Assembly (NCBI RefSeq): GCF_003003075.1
Contig: NZ_PVTX01000005.1
Coordinates: 216,590 to 280,589, forward strand
Length of the DNA: 64,000 nt
DNA from: Isoptericola halotolerans
Lineage (GTDB): Bacteria > Actinomycetota > Actinomycetes > Actinomycetales > Cellulomonadaceae
Direction of reading: 5' to 3'
Made by a program: the position numbers and the translations under genes. The notes beneath the pieces were generated by a model that was not told the origin of the DNA, ran no database searches, and saw only the letters and a program-made list of their open reading frames with translations. Positions 13,718-29,395 of the stretch are shown here, piece by piece (within the stretch, counting starts at the first letter, position 1; every line of letters starts with the position of its first letter).

Positions 13718-14013
13718 TACGTCTCCGTCGTCTCTCGAGCTCACGAGGGCCTGGTGGCCCTCGACGGTGGTCTGTCTGGCTTGTGCGTGCCGATCGCAGG
13801 CGGCACCCGCGATCCTCACGGACCGCAACGCCACTTACCACCGGCTCGATGGCCCGGGTCCGCTCCCCCGTCCTTGCGAACGGTCCGAGCGGTCATCCGG
13901 GATGCTCGTGCACGCATCGGCGGCGCCTCCGGCGGCTCTCCCGAGAGGTGCTGTGGAGCACTCCTCGGGCGACCAGCGGGATGCACGGTGCGACGGCACG
14001 GGCACGGCTTCCT
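13718..14013 (-). other. Long 5' leader of the str operon
   Basis: About 290 nt lie between the predicted rpsL promoter and the rpsL start. No coding frame of interest is seen. The length leaves room for leader structure, but I could not define a known ribosomal leader motif in it. Confidence 0.4.
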
Positions 14014-14042
14014 AGGCTACCGCCGGAAACAAGCGGGGTCAA
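14014..14042 (-). promoter_or_regulatory. rpsL (str operon) promoter
   Basis: On the minus strand a TTGACC -35 (14037-14042) and TAGCCT -10 (14014-14019) are separated by exactly 17 nt. This is the best housekeeping-sigma promoter match in the gap and faces rpsL. Transcription would start near 14006. Confidence 0.7.
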
Positions 14043-14183
14043 AGGGCGAGACGGCGGCCCCGCTGTGACGTCCGTCGCCCCGCCCGGCGACAACCCCGAC
14101 GACCGCACCTACCCGCACCTACCCGCACCGATGCACCCCAGCCGCCTCCGCCGTCGTCCCGCGACCGTTCCGCAGCAACGACG

Positions 14184-14291
14184 ACGGCGCGGGGAGACCC
14201 GCCGTCGTTCCGGTCGTCCGCATTCCCGAAGTGGAGCGCCCCCAGGGGCGCGTGAACGCGACCGGAACGACGGCGGGTCTCCCCGCGCCGT
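14184..14291 (-). repeat. Long palindromic element, copy 1 (3' of rpoC)
   Basis: Arms 14184-14216 and 14259-14291 form a perfect 33-bp inverted repeat around a 42-nt loop. Read on the minus strand, the arm ends CGGTCG and is followed by CGTTCAC, a 7-bp inner hairpin (GCGCCCC/GGGGCGC) and TCCACTTCGGGA. The two linkers are identical to those of the copy at 51394-51487 although the stems differ. It starts 7 nt past the rpoC stop and may act as its terminator. It is oriented with rpoC transcription. Confidence 0.85.
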
Positions 14292-14298
14292 ACAGGAA

Positions 14299-18180
<3,882 letters not shown>

Positions 18181-18236
18181 GATGTCCTACTTCCTCAAAG
18201 CTTTTCGGATGTTCCGTAGTTCAGCTGGTCGCTGGA

Positions 18237-21749
<3,513 letters not shown>

Positions 21750-22141
21750 GAGGGGTCCTTCCCTGCAGTTCGATGGCACGCTGTACGCTCGTGCTGCGAC
21801 GGGCGCCGAGCCGCGGGCGAAGGTGCCGCTCCACGAGCCATCCGGGGGGTGACCACGGTGGTCTCAGCAGGCGGGACATCGTCGGCGGGAGGGGCGTCAG
21901 GGCACAGGCGAGCGCAAAGCGCTAGCGTAGCCGAAACCGAGGAACCTGTCCACCCGCGTGGGCGCGCGAGCAGACGTCCTCGGCTTCGCTGGTTGTGAGG
22001 ACGTTGTCTCGGTGGCCGCCATATGCCGCCCAAGAAACGGTACCCACCGACGTTACCGCCCTCCAGGCACTGTGGCCAGCCGTCGGGCGGAGCCGTTGCT
22101 CACACTCCCCCGGTCCCTCACAGGATCCCCACGCGGGCACG
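21750..22141 (-). other. rpoB upstream region
   Basis: The gap between rplL and rpoB holds no gene. It contains the rpoB promoter described separately and a leader of about 165 nt. The remaining 190 nt next to the rplL terminator show nothing I can name. Confidence 0.5.
21924..21952 (-). promoter_or_regulatory. rpoB promoter
   Basis: On the minus strand TGGACA (21947-21952, five of six matches to TTGACA) and TACGCT (21924-21929) are separated by 17 nt. It lies between the rplL terminator and rpoB and would start transcription near 21916. Confidence 0.7.
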
Positions 22142-22179
22142 CCGAAGGCCCGCTCCCCCGGAGGGGAACGGGCCTTCGG
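22142..22179 (-). terminator. Terminator after rplL
   Basis: Arms 22142-22158 and 22163-22179 form a 17-bp stem with one mismatch and a 4-nt loop, about 65 nt after the rplL stop. It fits termination or attenuation of rplJ-rplL transcription before rpoB. Confidence 0.75.
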
Positions 22180-22242
22180 ACCGGAGACTCACCGCGACCG
22201 GGGTCGCGGCATCACCCGTGAGTGCGGCTCAGGCCGCGAGGC

Positions 22243-22632
22243 TCACTTGAGGGTGACGGTGGCGCCGGCGCCCTCGAGCGCCTCCTTGGCCTTCTCCGCA
22301 GCGTCCTTGTCGACACCCTCGACGACCGGCTTCGGCGCGCCGTCGACCAGGTCCTTGGCCTCCTTGAGGCCGAGGGACGTGAGCGCGCGCACCTCCTTGA
22401 TCACCTGGATCTTCTTGTCGCCGGCCGACTCGAGGATGACGTCGAACTCCGTCTGCTCCTCGGCGGCCTCGGCCTCGCCGCCACCGGCGGGGGCGCCCGC
22501 GGCAGCCACGGCGACCGGAGCGGCGGCGGTGACGTCGAACTTCTCCTCGAAGGCCTTCACGAACTCGGAGAGCTCGATGAGGGTGAGCTCCTCGAAGGCG
22601 GACAGGAGCTCGTCGGTGCTGAGCTTCGCCAT
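22243..22632 (-). CDS. rplL: 50S ribosomal protein L7/L12
   Basis: L7/L12 dimers form the flexible stalk that recruits translational GTPases. The 129-residue acidic product starts [20 protein letters not shown]. It has an Ala/Gly/Pro-rich hinge near residues 40-58 and the C-terminal [20 protein letters not shown] factor-binding region. It lies downstream of rplJ as in nearly all bacteria. Confidence 0.98.
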   Translation of the reverse strand: MAKLSTDELLSAFEELTLIELSEFVKAFEEKFDVTAAAPVAVAAAGAPAGGGEAEAAEEQTEFDVILESAGDKKIQVIKEVRALTSLGLKEAKDLVDGAPKPVVEGVDKDAAEKAKEALEGAGATVTLK

Positions 22633-22716
22633 GATGTGGCGTTCCTTTCAATCAGCGCTTCGCGGGCCGGACGGCCCGCCAGAAGCAGGGGTTTGTGTGT
22701 CAGGGCGTCCGCCAGG

Positions 22717-23247
22717 TCAGGCGGCGACGCCCTCCGAGTCCTGCTTCTGACGCAGGGCATCGATGACTCGGGCGACCTGGGCAGGCTTGGCCGAGAAGGC
22801 ATAGGCAGCACGCGTCAGCGTGGCCTTCAGCCCACCAGCCACCTTGGCCAGGAGAACCTCGCGGGACTCGAGGTCCGCGAGCTTCGTGATCTCCGCAGCG
22901 GTCAGCGGGTTCCCGTCGAGGACACCGCCCTTGATGACCAGTGCAGGGTTCGCCTTGGCGAAGTCACGCAGGCCCTTGGCGGCCTCGACCGGGTCCCCGG
23001 TCACGAACGCGATCGCAGAGGGGCCCTTGAGGTCGGCGTCGAGACCCTCGACACCCGCCTCCTTGGCCGCGATCGTGGTCAGCGTGTTCTTCACCACGGC
23101 GTAGGTTGCGTTGCCGCGCAGCGACCGCCGCAGCTCCTGGAGCTGCGTGACGGTGAGCCCGCGGTACTCGGTCAGCACGGCCGCGTTGGTCTCACGGAGC
23201 TTGTCCGCGATCTCCGCGACGGCGGCTGCCTTGTCCGGCCTCGCCAT
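22717..23247 (-). CDS. rplJ: 50S ribosomal protein L10
   Basis: L10 anchors L7/L12 dimers to 23S rRNA and represses its own operon through the leader RNA. The 176-residue product starts [19 protein letters not shown] and has the [20 protein letters not shown] signature. The ATG at 23247 follows GGAAGGAT. Longer in-frame sequence upstream is the leader. Confidence 0.97.
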   Translation of the reverse strand: MARPDKAAAVAEIADKLRETNAAVLTEYRGLTVTQLQELRRSLRGNATYAVVKNTLTTIAAKEAGVEGLDADLKGPSAIAFVTGDPVEAAKGLRDFAKANPALVIKGGVLDGNPLTAAEITKLADLESREVLLAKVAGGLKATLTRAAYAFSAKPAQVARVIDALRQKQDSEGVAA

Positions 23248-23283
23248 GGCAATCCTTCCGGTGGTGGAGCCACCGGTCACCCC

Positions 23284-23450
23284 GGGAAAGAGAAAGAGCC
23301 CCGGCGCAGGCGCACGGGGCTCGGAGCTCACAGCAGGACTGTGGATCGTCGTCGTGTCACCTGCGCAGGCCCCCGCTCTTCGCGGGACTTCGGTCTTCAG
23401 CCGTTCGGAGCGGGGCTCCGGGCAGCATCTGACGACCGGCGGTCTTGGGT
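23284..23450 (-). promoter_or_regulatory. L10-type leader with attenuator
   Basis: The transcript upstream of rplJ has features of the ribosomal L10 leader: a GAAGACC segment (near 23392-23400) and the CCTGCGCAGGTG motif. A GAGCCCCG/CGGGGCTC hairpin at 23296-23322 follows, with an adjacent TTTCTCTTT run, which is an intrinsic attenuator. An upstream GGAGCCCCG could compete for the same bases. The family binds L10(L12)4 as feedback control. Confidence 0.7.
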
Positions 23451-23459
23451 TACCCGAGA

Positions 23460-23465
23460 ACCTTA
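23460..23465 (-). promoter_or_regulatory. Probable -10 element for rplJ
   Basis: TAAGGT on the minus strand lies about 8-10 nt before the expected start of the L10 leader. No good -35 match is found at 16-18 nt, so this is tentative. Confidence 0.4.
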
Positions 23466-23498
23466 CACGACGACGACGGCGGTGCGGCACCCGAGGCG

Positions 23499-23530
23499 GG
23501 AGGCACGCGTCACAGCGGCGGTGTGCCTCC
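23499..23530 (-). terminator. Possible terminator of the CHAT operon
   Basis: GGAGGCAC and GTGCCTCC (23499-23506, 23523-23530) form an 8-bp stem about 155 nt past the CHAT gene stop and just before the rplJ promoter. The loop is 16 nt, so the assignment is weak. The rest of 23531-23684 shows no gene I can support. Confidence 0.3.
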
Positions 23531-23684
23531 GGAGCGGCCGCACGCCGCCGACCACGTCAGCGGCTCGCCGTCATGGGCATCGCCGCGGCAGCGCTCGCCC
23601 CGACGGCGGCACGGCGGAGCTTCTTCGTCATGGTCGTCGCCGCAGGTCAGCGGCGTTCGCATGCCAGGGGACCGCTCACGACGG

Positions 23685-26174
23685 TCACGGGCTCACCAGC
23701 GGCATCGGGCCGAAGCACACGAGCGGGACGGGCTCGACCTCGTCCGCCAGCGCGTGGGCGAGTGCCGCAGCCGGTTCGAGGCCCTCCCTGAGCGACGCGT
23801 GCAGGCGGGGCATGACGCGCACGGCGACGTCGTCGCGCAACGGGGCCACCGCGGCCACCACCGCCCTTGCCCCGAGCCGCAGGAGCACGCTCGTCAGGCC
23901 GAGCGGCTCACCGCCGACCCGGGTGGAGGCGCGACCGACCTCGCAGGCGGAGAGCACCACGACCGCGCCGCTGAGGTCCGTCCCGTCGAGCTCGTGAGCA
24001 TAGAGAGAGCCGTCCGCGAGCCGGACGGCCGAGAACAGCGGGTTGTCCGGCTCGTGCCTGCCGTGCGCACCGAGGTGCACCACCGTGGCACCCTCGAGCG
24101 CTGCCCCGGTCCTGCCGCACGTGGCGTCGGGACCGGCGAGCAGCAGCGCATCGTCCCAGACATCGGCGACGAGCCGTGCCTCTTCCTCCGCGGCGGCGAG
24201 ATCCGGTCCGGCGACGACCACCACCCGTGGCGGAGCCGGGGCCGGCCCGATGCTGCTCAGGTCGACCCACGAGTTCACCGACGTCGCCCGGCCCGCCCGT
24301 GACGGCATCGCCGCCCACGGGACGCCGAGGAGATCGCCCCGGGCAGCGACGTAGAGCGCGCCGGAGACCTCGAGCGGCGCGAGCAACAGGTCGTCGATCC
24401 GTGCGAGGGACCGGCGTGCGGAAGCAGCGGCCACATCCCGCATCCGCGGCGGGATCAGTCCGTTGGCCAGCACCTCGGTGTCCCCGCGTACTCGACGGAC
24501 CAGCTCGAGGAGCTCAGCGGCCGGGCACAGGTTGACGGACCGCACCCCCGTGCCGTCAGCACGCAGCGCCGTGATGCGCTCGGTCAGCAGGTACGAGACC
24601 ACGACCTCCTCGGTTCCCGCCCTGCGGAGGCGGTCGACGGTCGCGGCAGCCGTGGCCGGCCGGGGCACCAGGCTTCCCGCGGACCCCGAGAGCTGCCACG
24701 ACCGGCGCCGTGCCTGCTCCTGCAGGCGGTACGACTCCGCCGCCCGCTGCGCGGAGCGAGTGCGGTCGTCGGCCTCGGGGCCGGCGGCCAGCTCTCGTGC
24801 GTCCTCGCCGGCCCGCCGGGCCTGGACCAGCAGCTCGGCGAGCCCCGGGTCGTTCGGCGGTCTGACCCGCGCCGCGCCGGCGAAGGCGGCACGGCCACGC
24901 TCGGTGGCGTCGAACACCGCGGAAGCGCGACCCGTGGCCATCGCCGCCTCGACGTCGACCCGCGCGAGCCTTCCGCCGTGCGCGGCGGCGGCCGTCACCG
25001 CGTCGACGGAACCGACCCGCGCCCGGTGGTCCGCCAGGATCTGGTGGCCTCCGCGCACCGCCCGCAACCCGGCCCGCCGGTCGCCCTGCGCGAAGGCCAC
25101 CTGGGCCAGCACCGACCGGTGGTGGACGCGCAGCGGGAGAGGGCTGTCAGAGCTCAGCCGGCGCGGCACAGCGCGTGCGATCTCCACCGCGCGAGCGACG
25201 TCGCCGGCAAGCAGAGCCCACTCCACCGCCAGCAGACGGGCGGCCACGGCGACGTCTCGGCCCGTCCCGGGACCGTGCGCCTCGCCGTCGTCGGCCAGCC
25301 TCAGCGCCCGTTCAGCCCGCCGGCGCAGCGTCGAGCGACTCAGGCCGGCGCGCTCGCGGTCGTCCGCCAGTCTGCCCTCGAGCCGGACCACCGTCGCCCT
25401 GAGCGCCCACACGCTGTTGCCGACACGTGTGAACGCACGCGCGGCCTGCGCCGCCCATCGCATCGCGTCGTCGAACCGACGAAGGAGCAGAGCGCACTGG
25501 GCCCGGCCGTACAGCGCGTCCGCGCGTTCTCCCGTCAGGTCGTCCGTGACGAAGAGGTCCGCCGCGTCGGCGAGGACCTGCTCCGCCTCCGACACCAGGC
25601 CGGCGTCGAGGAGGATCTGGGCCCTGCTCACCTCGGACCAGCCGTCCGGACCACCCGGTTGCCGCGCTGCGGCCGCCTCCAGCTCGCGCAGCGCCGCGGG
25701 AAAGTCGCCCTCGCGGTAGCGGGCGAGTCCGAGGTTGAGCTGCGCGAAGGCGGCGTACCGGTCGTACTGACCGGCCTGGGCGTGGGCCAGCGCCGACTCG
25801 TTGCTCCGGACGGCAGCCGCGAGGTCGCCGATCTCCAGGGCAGCGGCCGCGCGGTTGATGTGGAGCACCGCCAGATCACGATGGTTCGACGGCTCGACCG
25901 AACGCAGCGCCCGGTCGAACGCGTCCAGTGCCGCGCCGGCATTCCCGGACCTGACGTGCAGCAGGCCCTCCTGCCCGTGGGCCAGCGCCTCGAGACGCGG
26001 CTCCCCCGCGGCGGTCGCGACCGCCAGTGCCTCACCGACCAGCCGCCGCGCGTTGCCGAGCGACCCGGTCAGGGCGTAGACGCAGGCTGCCTCCCCCACG
26101 AGCGCCCGCACACGCAGCTCGACGACCCAGACGCCGTGCCGCTCCGGATCGAGTGGGGCGATGTCACGCAGCAA
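23685..26174 (-). CDS. TPR-CHAT domain caspase-like protease
   Basis: About 480 residues of TPR-like helical repeats (for example HGQEGLLHVRSGNAGAALDA) are followed by a C-terminal CHAT domain, a caspase-like cysteine protease fold. The expected dyad is present: His in VVHLGAHG (about residue 704) and Cys in VLSACEVG (about residue 744). There is no signal peptide, so it is cytoplasmic. The only canonical start in the 5' part is a TTG at 26174. The frame stays open 35 codons further back, to the stop of the subtilase gene, and that stretch looks like natural TPR sequence. The true start may therefore be a rare codon such as the ATC at 26267. TPR-CHAT proteins usually act as triggered proteases; the trigger here is unknown. 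Confidence 0.85.
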   Translation of the reverse strand: MLRDIAPLDPERHGVWVVELRVRALVGEAACVYALTGSLGNARRLVGEALAVATAAGEPRLEALAHGQEGLLHVRSGNAGAALDAFDRALRSVEPSNHRDLAVLHINRAAAALEIGDLAAAVRSNESALAHAQAGQYDRYAAFAQLNLGLARYREGDFPAALRELEAAAARQPGGPDGWSEVSRAQILLDAGLVSEAEQVLADAADLFVTDDLTGERADALYGRAQCALLLRRFDDAMRWAAQAARAFTRVGNSVWALRATVVRLEGRLADDRERAGLSRSTLRRRAERALRLADDGEAHGPGTGRDVAVAARLLAVEWALLAGDVARAVEIARAVPRRLSSDSPLPLRVHHRSVLAQVAFAQGDRRAGLRAVRGGHQILADHRARVGSVDAVTAAAAHGGRLARVDVEAAMATGRASAVFDATERGRAAFAGAARVRPPNDPGLAELLVQARRAGEDARELAAGPEADDRTRSAQRAAESYRLQEQARRRSWQLSGSAGSLVPRPATAAATVDRLRRAGTEEVVVSYLLTERITALRADGTGVRSVNLCPAAELLELVRRVRGDTEVLANGLIPPRMRDVAAASARRSLARIDDLLLAPLEVSGALYVAARGDLLGVPWAAMPSRAGRATSVNSWVDLSSIGPAPAPPRVVVVAGPDLAAAEEEARLVADVWDDALLLAGPDATCGRTGAALEGATVVHLGAHGRHEPDNPLFSAVRLADGSLYAHELDGTDLSGAVVVLSACEVGRASTRVGGEPLGLTSVLLRLGARAVVAAVAPLRDDVAVRVMPRLHASLREGLEPAAALAHALADEVEPVPLVCFGPMPLVSP

Positions 26175-26276
26175 CGAGCGATAGGCCCGCGACGCCGGCC
26201 GAACGCGGGACGCCGCGTTGAGCTCCTGCGCCTCACGGAGCCGTTCGTCGTACGCCGCCCGGTCGATTCCTGCCCC

Positions 26277-28019
26277 CTACCTGCCGTCGTCGCCACGCCC
26301 CGTCAGGGTGGTCGCGCTGGTCACAGCATCCCACGCGGCGGGGACCCCGGTGTCCGCACCACCGTGGGCAAGCCGCGCTCCCGCCACCTCGCCTGCGAGG
26401 TACGGCGCGGCGAAGGACGTCCCGCTCCAGGTGGCGTACCCCCCGGTGAAGTCGTCCGGGTCCACGGTGGCCCGGACCCCCGGGCGCAGCCGTTCCGCCA
26501 CTCGTGCCGCCGGGGTCTCGGGACCGTCGACCGTCGTCGGCATCGTCGACATCACGGAGGCACCCGGACGGACGCACGTGACCCAAGGACCGTCGTTGCT
26601 GAAGATCGCTGTCGTCCCGTCCGGGTTGGTTGCCCCGGCCACGATCAGCGGGGGGTACGCCGCCGAGAGCTGCCGGTCGTCGACCGGGGCCACCGCACCA
26701 CCCTCGCGGTGGAGGCGCGGGGCCCAGGCGGCGGGGAACATCGGTCTCGTCGTCCCGTCGTTGCCGGACGCGGTCACGACGACGACGCCGGCGCGGCGCA
26801 GCGCCCGAAGCACGCGGCGCAGCGGACCGTCGTACCCGTAGTCCAGGGGCTGCTCGTGGTAGTAGCCCATGGCCAGCACGACGACGTCGACGCGATGGTA
26901 GCCGTCGTCGCCCTGGGCCCCCCGGCGGTGATAGCGCAGCACCCGCCACAGGGTGTGCAGCACCTGCCACTCGGAGACCTCGCCCGAGCCCCCGAATGCG
27001 CGGACCGCCATGAGTACCGCGTCCGGGCAGACCTGGTGCACGATCCCGGCCATGAACGTCCCGTGCCCCGCCACCGGGTCCAGCGGACCCGTCAGCGGGT
27101 CGACGCTGAGGCCACCGAACTCCGCGTCCTCCGAATCGAAGCGCGGTACGGGAAACGTCCCCACGGGAGCTCCGTCGAGCGAGGCGGTCCGCACCACCAC
27201 CGCGCTGTCCTGAGGATCCTGCGGGTCGTACTCGCCGAACCACGGGTGCGACCCGATGCCGGTGTCGACGATGGCCACGACGGGGCGTCGCGTCCCGTCG
27301 GCAGCGACCCACGGTGTGGGTCCGTCGTCCAGGGCGCGACGCGGCGGACCACCCAGGTAGCGCACCGGCGTCAGACCGCCCGTGCCGGGGCGACCGTACT
27401 CGTCGACGGCACTGACGGGCAGCGGCGTCGTCCGGGGGCGTGCCACCGGGACGAAGGGCAGGGGTGTCGTCCTGCCACGCTGCGCCCGCAGGACGTGGTC
27501 GAGCCCGACGCGCGGCGTCCGCTCCTCCCCCTCGTCGAGCTCGTCCCGCTCGTCGAGGTCCCTCAGCTCGGCGGTGATCCGCTCGAGCACCTGCCACGTG
27601 TCGACCTCGAGGTCGTCGTCCCTCTCCGGGACCAGCCGGAGGGCGTAGCCGAACGTCTCGTCGTCGACGTCGTCGACCGCCAGGTCTCCGAGGGTGCCGT
27701 CGTAGGTGAGTCGGTAGCCCATCTCCGTGGCGATGCGTCGCACCCCGTCGATCCAGGTCTGCGGCTCTTCCGTCGCGTCCACGGGCCAGGGGTCGAGAAC
27801 GGCCACGGCACGTTCGCCGCCGGCCGTCAGTCGCTCCACTTCGGGGGCTACCGCCTCGCGGAGCGCGTCCGGCAGGTCTCCCCGGACGATGAGCCGGTCG
27901 GCGACATAGGTCGTCGCGTCGACCCGGGAGGCGCCCGGGCTCCGGCGGACCCGGTCGGGGTCCAGGTGCCGGACGGGACGCCGCCCTCCGGCGGCGTCGG
28001 CGACGGTCGTCTCGCTCAC
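26277..28019 (-). CDS. S8 family (subtilisin-like) serine peptidase, cytoplasmic
   Basis: The 580-residue product has a long N-terminal region (about 240 residues) followed by a subtilase domain. The full triad is visible: Asp in VVAIVDTGIGSHPWF, His in VAGHGTFMAGIV and Ser in ATWSGTSFAAPYLAGEVAG. No signal peptide or membrane segment is seen, unlike most secreted subtilases. I chose the GTG at 28019 because GAGGAGGAGC lies at good spacing; a GTG at 28055 is possible. It follows the small beta-rich gene and is immediately upstream of the CHAT gene in the same frame. A role in processing or activating its neighbours is inference. Confidence 0.87.
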   Translation of the reverse strand: MSETTVADAAGGRRPVRHLDPDRVRRSPGASRVDATTYVADRLIVRGDLPDALREAVAPEVERLTAGGERAVAVLDPWPVDATEEPQTWIDGVRRIATEMGYRLTYDGTLGDLAVDDVDDETFGYALRLVPERDDDLEVDTWQVLERITAELRDLDERDELDEGEERTPRVGLDHVLRAQRGRTTPLPFVPVARPRTTPLPVSAVDEYGRPGTGGLTPVRYLGGPPRRALDDGPTPWVAADGTRRPVVAIVDTGIGSHPWFGEYDPQDPQDSAVVVRTASLDGAPVGTFPVPRFDSEDAEFGGLSVDPLTGPLDPVAGHGTFMAGIVHQVCPDAVLMAVRAFGGSGEVSEWQVLHTLWRVLRYHRRGAQGDDGYHRVDVVVLAMGYYHEQPLDYGYDGPLRRVLRALRRAGVVVVTASGNDGTTRPMFPAAWAPRLHREGGAVAPVDDRQLSAAYPPLIVAGATNPDGTTAIFSNDGPWVTCVRPGASVMSTMPTTVDGPETPAARVAERLRPGVRATVDPDDFTGGYATWSGTSFAAPYLAGEVAGARLAHGGADTGVPAAWDAVTSATTLTGRGDDGR

Positions 28020-28083
28020 GTGCTCCTCCTCGGCGGCGGGCACGGACGTGCCCACCGGTGTGTCAGGTCAGGGACGGTCAGGT

Positions 28084-28584
28084 CTACAGCTCGATGACGG
28101 GCGTGGTGATCGGCACGTCGTCCTGCTCCACGAGCAGGCTGGCCAGGCCGCGGGGGACGTCCTCCAGGACGAACCGTCCGTCGTCGTCGGCGGTGGTGCG
28201 GTGGTCGCCGTCGGGCCGGCGCAGCACGATCGTCAGCGTGTCCGCGGGGGCGAGCCAGCCGTCCACGCGCACCGTGCGCGGGGTGTTCCCGGGCGACAGC
28301 GCGATCATCACGGTGAGCCGCTCGTGGGTGAAGGTAATGGTGCGGGTCTCCAGCGGTGGCGCGTCGCTGCGCACCGTGCCCGCCGGCGCCTCCAGGACCA
28401 TGAGCTCCATGACCTCGGACTCGAGGCCCGCGAGGGTCATGGCGAACAGCGACCGCTCGACGAGCCCTTCCGGCACCGGGTCCGCGCGCTCGCTCAGCTC
28501 CGCCACGCGGGCGAGCAGCGCGACGTCGGAGGCGTCCAGGGGTTCCTCGGCACCGGGGACGTCGTCGAAGTAGGTCATGTCCAT
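28084..28584 (-). CDS. Small protein with N-terminal helices and C-terminal beta-sandwich-like domain
   Basis: I do not recognise this 166-residue protein with certainty. Residues 1-55 are acidic and helical (with DPVPEGLVERSLFAMTLAG). Residues 75-166 look like a carboxypeptidase-regulatory or fibronectin-like beta fold (VRVDGWLAPADTLTIVLRRP, DDDGRFVLEDVPRGLASLLV). It has no signal peptide or transmembrane helix. The ATG at 28584 follows GGGGAG, and the first 10 nt overlap the sigma-factor gene, so the two are coupled. A role as anti-sigma factor, adaptor or substrate of the operon's proteases would fit the position but is speculation. Confidence 0.7.
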   Translation of the reverse strand: MDMTYFDDVPGAEEPLDASDVALLARVAELSERADPVPEGLVERSLFAMTLAGLESEVMELMVLEAPAGTVRSDAPPLETRTITFTHERLTVMIALSPGNTPRTVRVDGWLAPADTLTIVLRRPDGDHRTTADDDGRFVLEDVPRGLASLLVEQDDVPITTPVIEL

Positions 28585-29183
28585 GAGGTCTCCCCCTGCT
28601 CGGTGAGGACGGCGCGCAGCTTGGCGAGGCACCGTCCCCGGGTGGCGCCGATGCTCCCGACCGGCATGCCGATCGCGGCGGAGATGGACCGGTAGTCCGG
28701 ACGGTCGGCGAGGGAGACCAGGCGCAGCAGCTCCTGGCACCGGTCCGGCAGCTGGCGCAACGCACCCCACAGCAGCCGGTCCCGCTCGTCGCGCAGGAGC
28801 TCGGCCTCCGGGCCCGGGGTCGGGTCCGGCAGCGTCGCGGAGGTCTCGGCGTCGTCGTCGGGCAGCTCCGTGCGTCGCTGCTCGTCGGCACGTCCCTTGC
28901 GGACGACCTCCCAGGCGGCGCGGCGCGCCGTCACCAGCAGCCACTTGAGCGTGGCCTTCGGCTCGGAGATCGACTCCACGTGCCCGACGAGCGCCGCCCA
29001 CGTCTGCTGGACGACGTCGTCGGCCGCCTCGCGAGGAACGCCCTGGGCGCGCACCGTGCGCCACAGCAGCGGGGTCGCCTCACGGACGAACTCGCTCATG
29101 GCGTCCGCGCGGCCCTCGCGATATCCCAGCAGCGCTGCCGCGGCTCGGTCACCGAGGCTCTCCGTCTCTGGGGGACTGGTCAT
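28575..29183 (-). CDS. ECF-like sigma-70 family RNA polymerase sigma factor
   Basis: The 202-residue product has a region-2 domain (AADDVVQQTWAALVGHVESI, LLVTARRAAWEVVRKGRADE) and a region-4 helix-turn-helix (YRSISAAIGMPVGSIGATRG), joined by an acidic linker. It lacks regions 1 and 3, as in ECF sigmas. It is the first gene of the four-gene insertion between rplA and rplJ and is likely to control it. A TACGCT sequence at 29240-29245 (minus) is the best -10 candidate, without a clear -35. The ATG at 29183 has a GAGAG site. Confidence 0.88.
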   Translation of the reverse strand: MTSPPETESLGDRAAAALLGYREGRADAMSEFVREATPLLWRTVRAQGVPREAADDVVQQTWAALVGHVESISEPKATLKWLLVTARRAAWEVVRKGRADEQRRTELPDDDAETSATLPDPTPGPEAELLRDERDRLLWGALRQLPDRCQELLRLVSLADRPDYRSISAAIGMPVGSIGATRGRCLAKLRAVLTEQGETSWT

Positions 29184-29360
29184 CTCTCGTCGCGCGTCCT
29201 CGTGGTCCCGCGCGCCGGACGCTCCGGCGGCTCCCCACGAGCGTAGGGCGGGACGCGGTGACGCGCGGCGCCCTCCGGGTCCGCCCATGAGATTTCACCC
29301 TCCGCACGATCGGCTCTGTCGTGGGGAGGGAGGCGCGGCCCGCCGCCCTGATACATCGGG

Positions 29361-29389
29361 CGGGCGCCGGGCGGCCGGCTCGGCGCCCG
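29361..29389. other. GC hairpin upstream of the sigma operon
   Basis: CGGGCGCCG (29361-29369) and CGGCGCCCG (29381-29389) form a 9-bp stem immediately before the rplA terminator. It may form part of a double terminator. The remainder of the gap down to 29184 carries only a weak promoter-like sequence for the sigma gene. Confidence 0.4.
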
Positions 29390-29395
29390 GGGACG

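Noticed and set aside
14104..14130. Short tandem CCTACCCGCAC repeat between the rpsL promoter and palindrome copy 1
   Set aside because: Only two copies, likely chance in GC-rich DNA.
21750..21779. ATG start of rpoB at 21779
   Set aside because: It has no ribosome-binding site and adds residues foreign to the family, while the TTG at 21749 is preceded by GGAAGGA.
23685..29183. Prophage or integrated plasmid
   Set aside because: No integrase, attachment site, tRNA end or phage structural gene; base composition looks like the neighbours.
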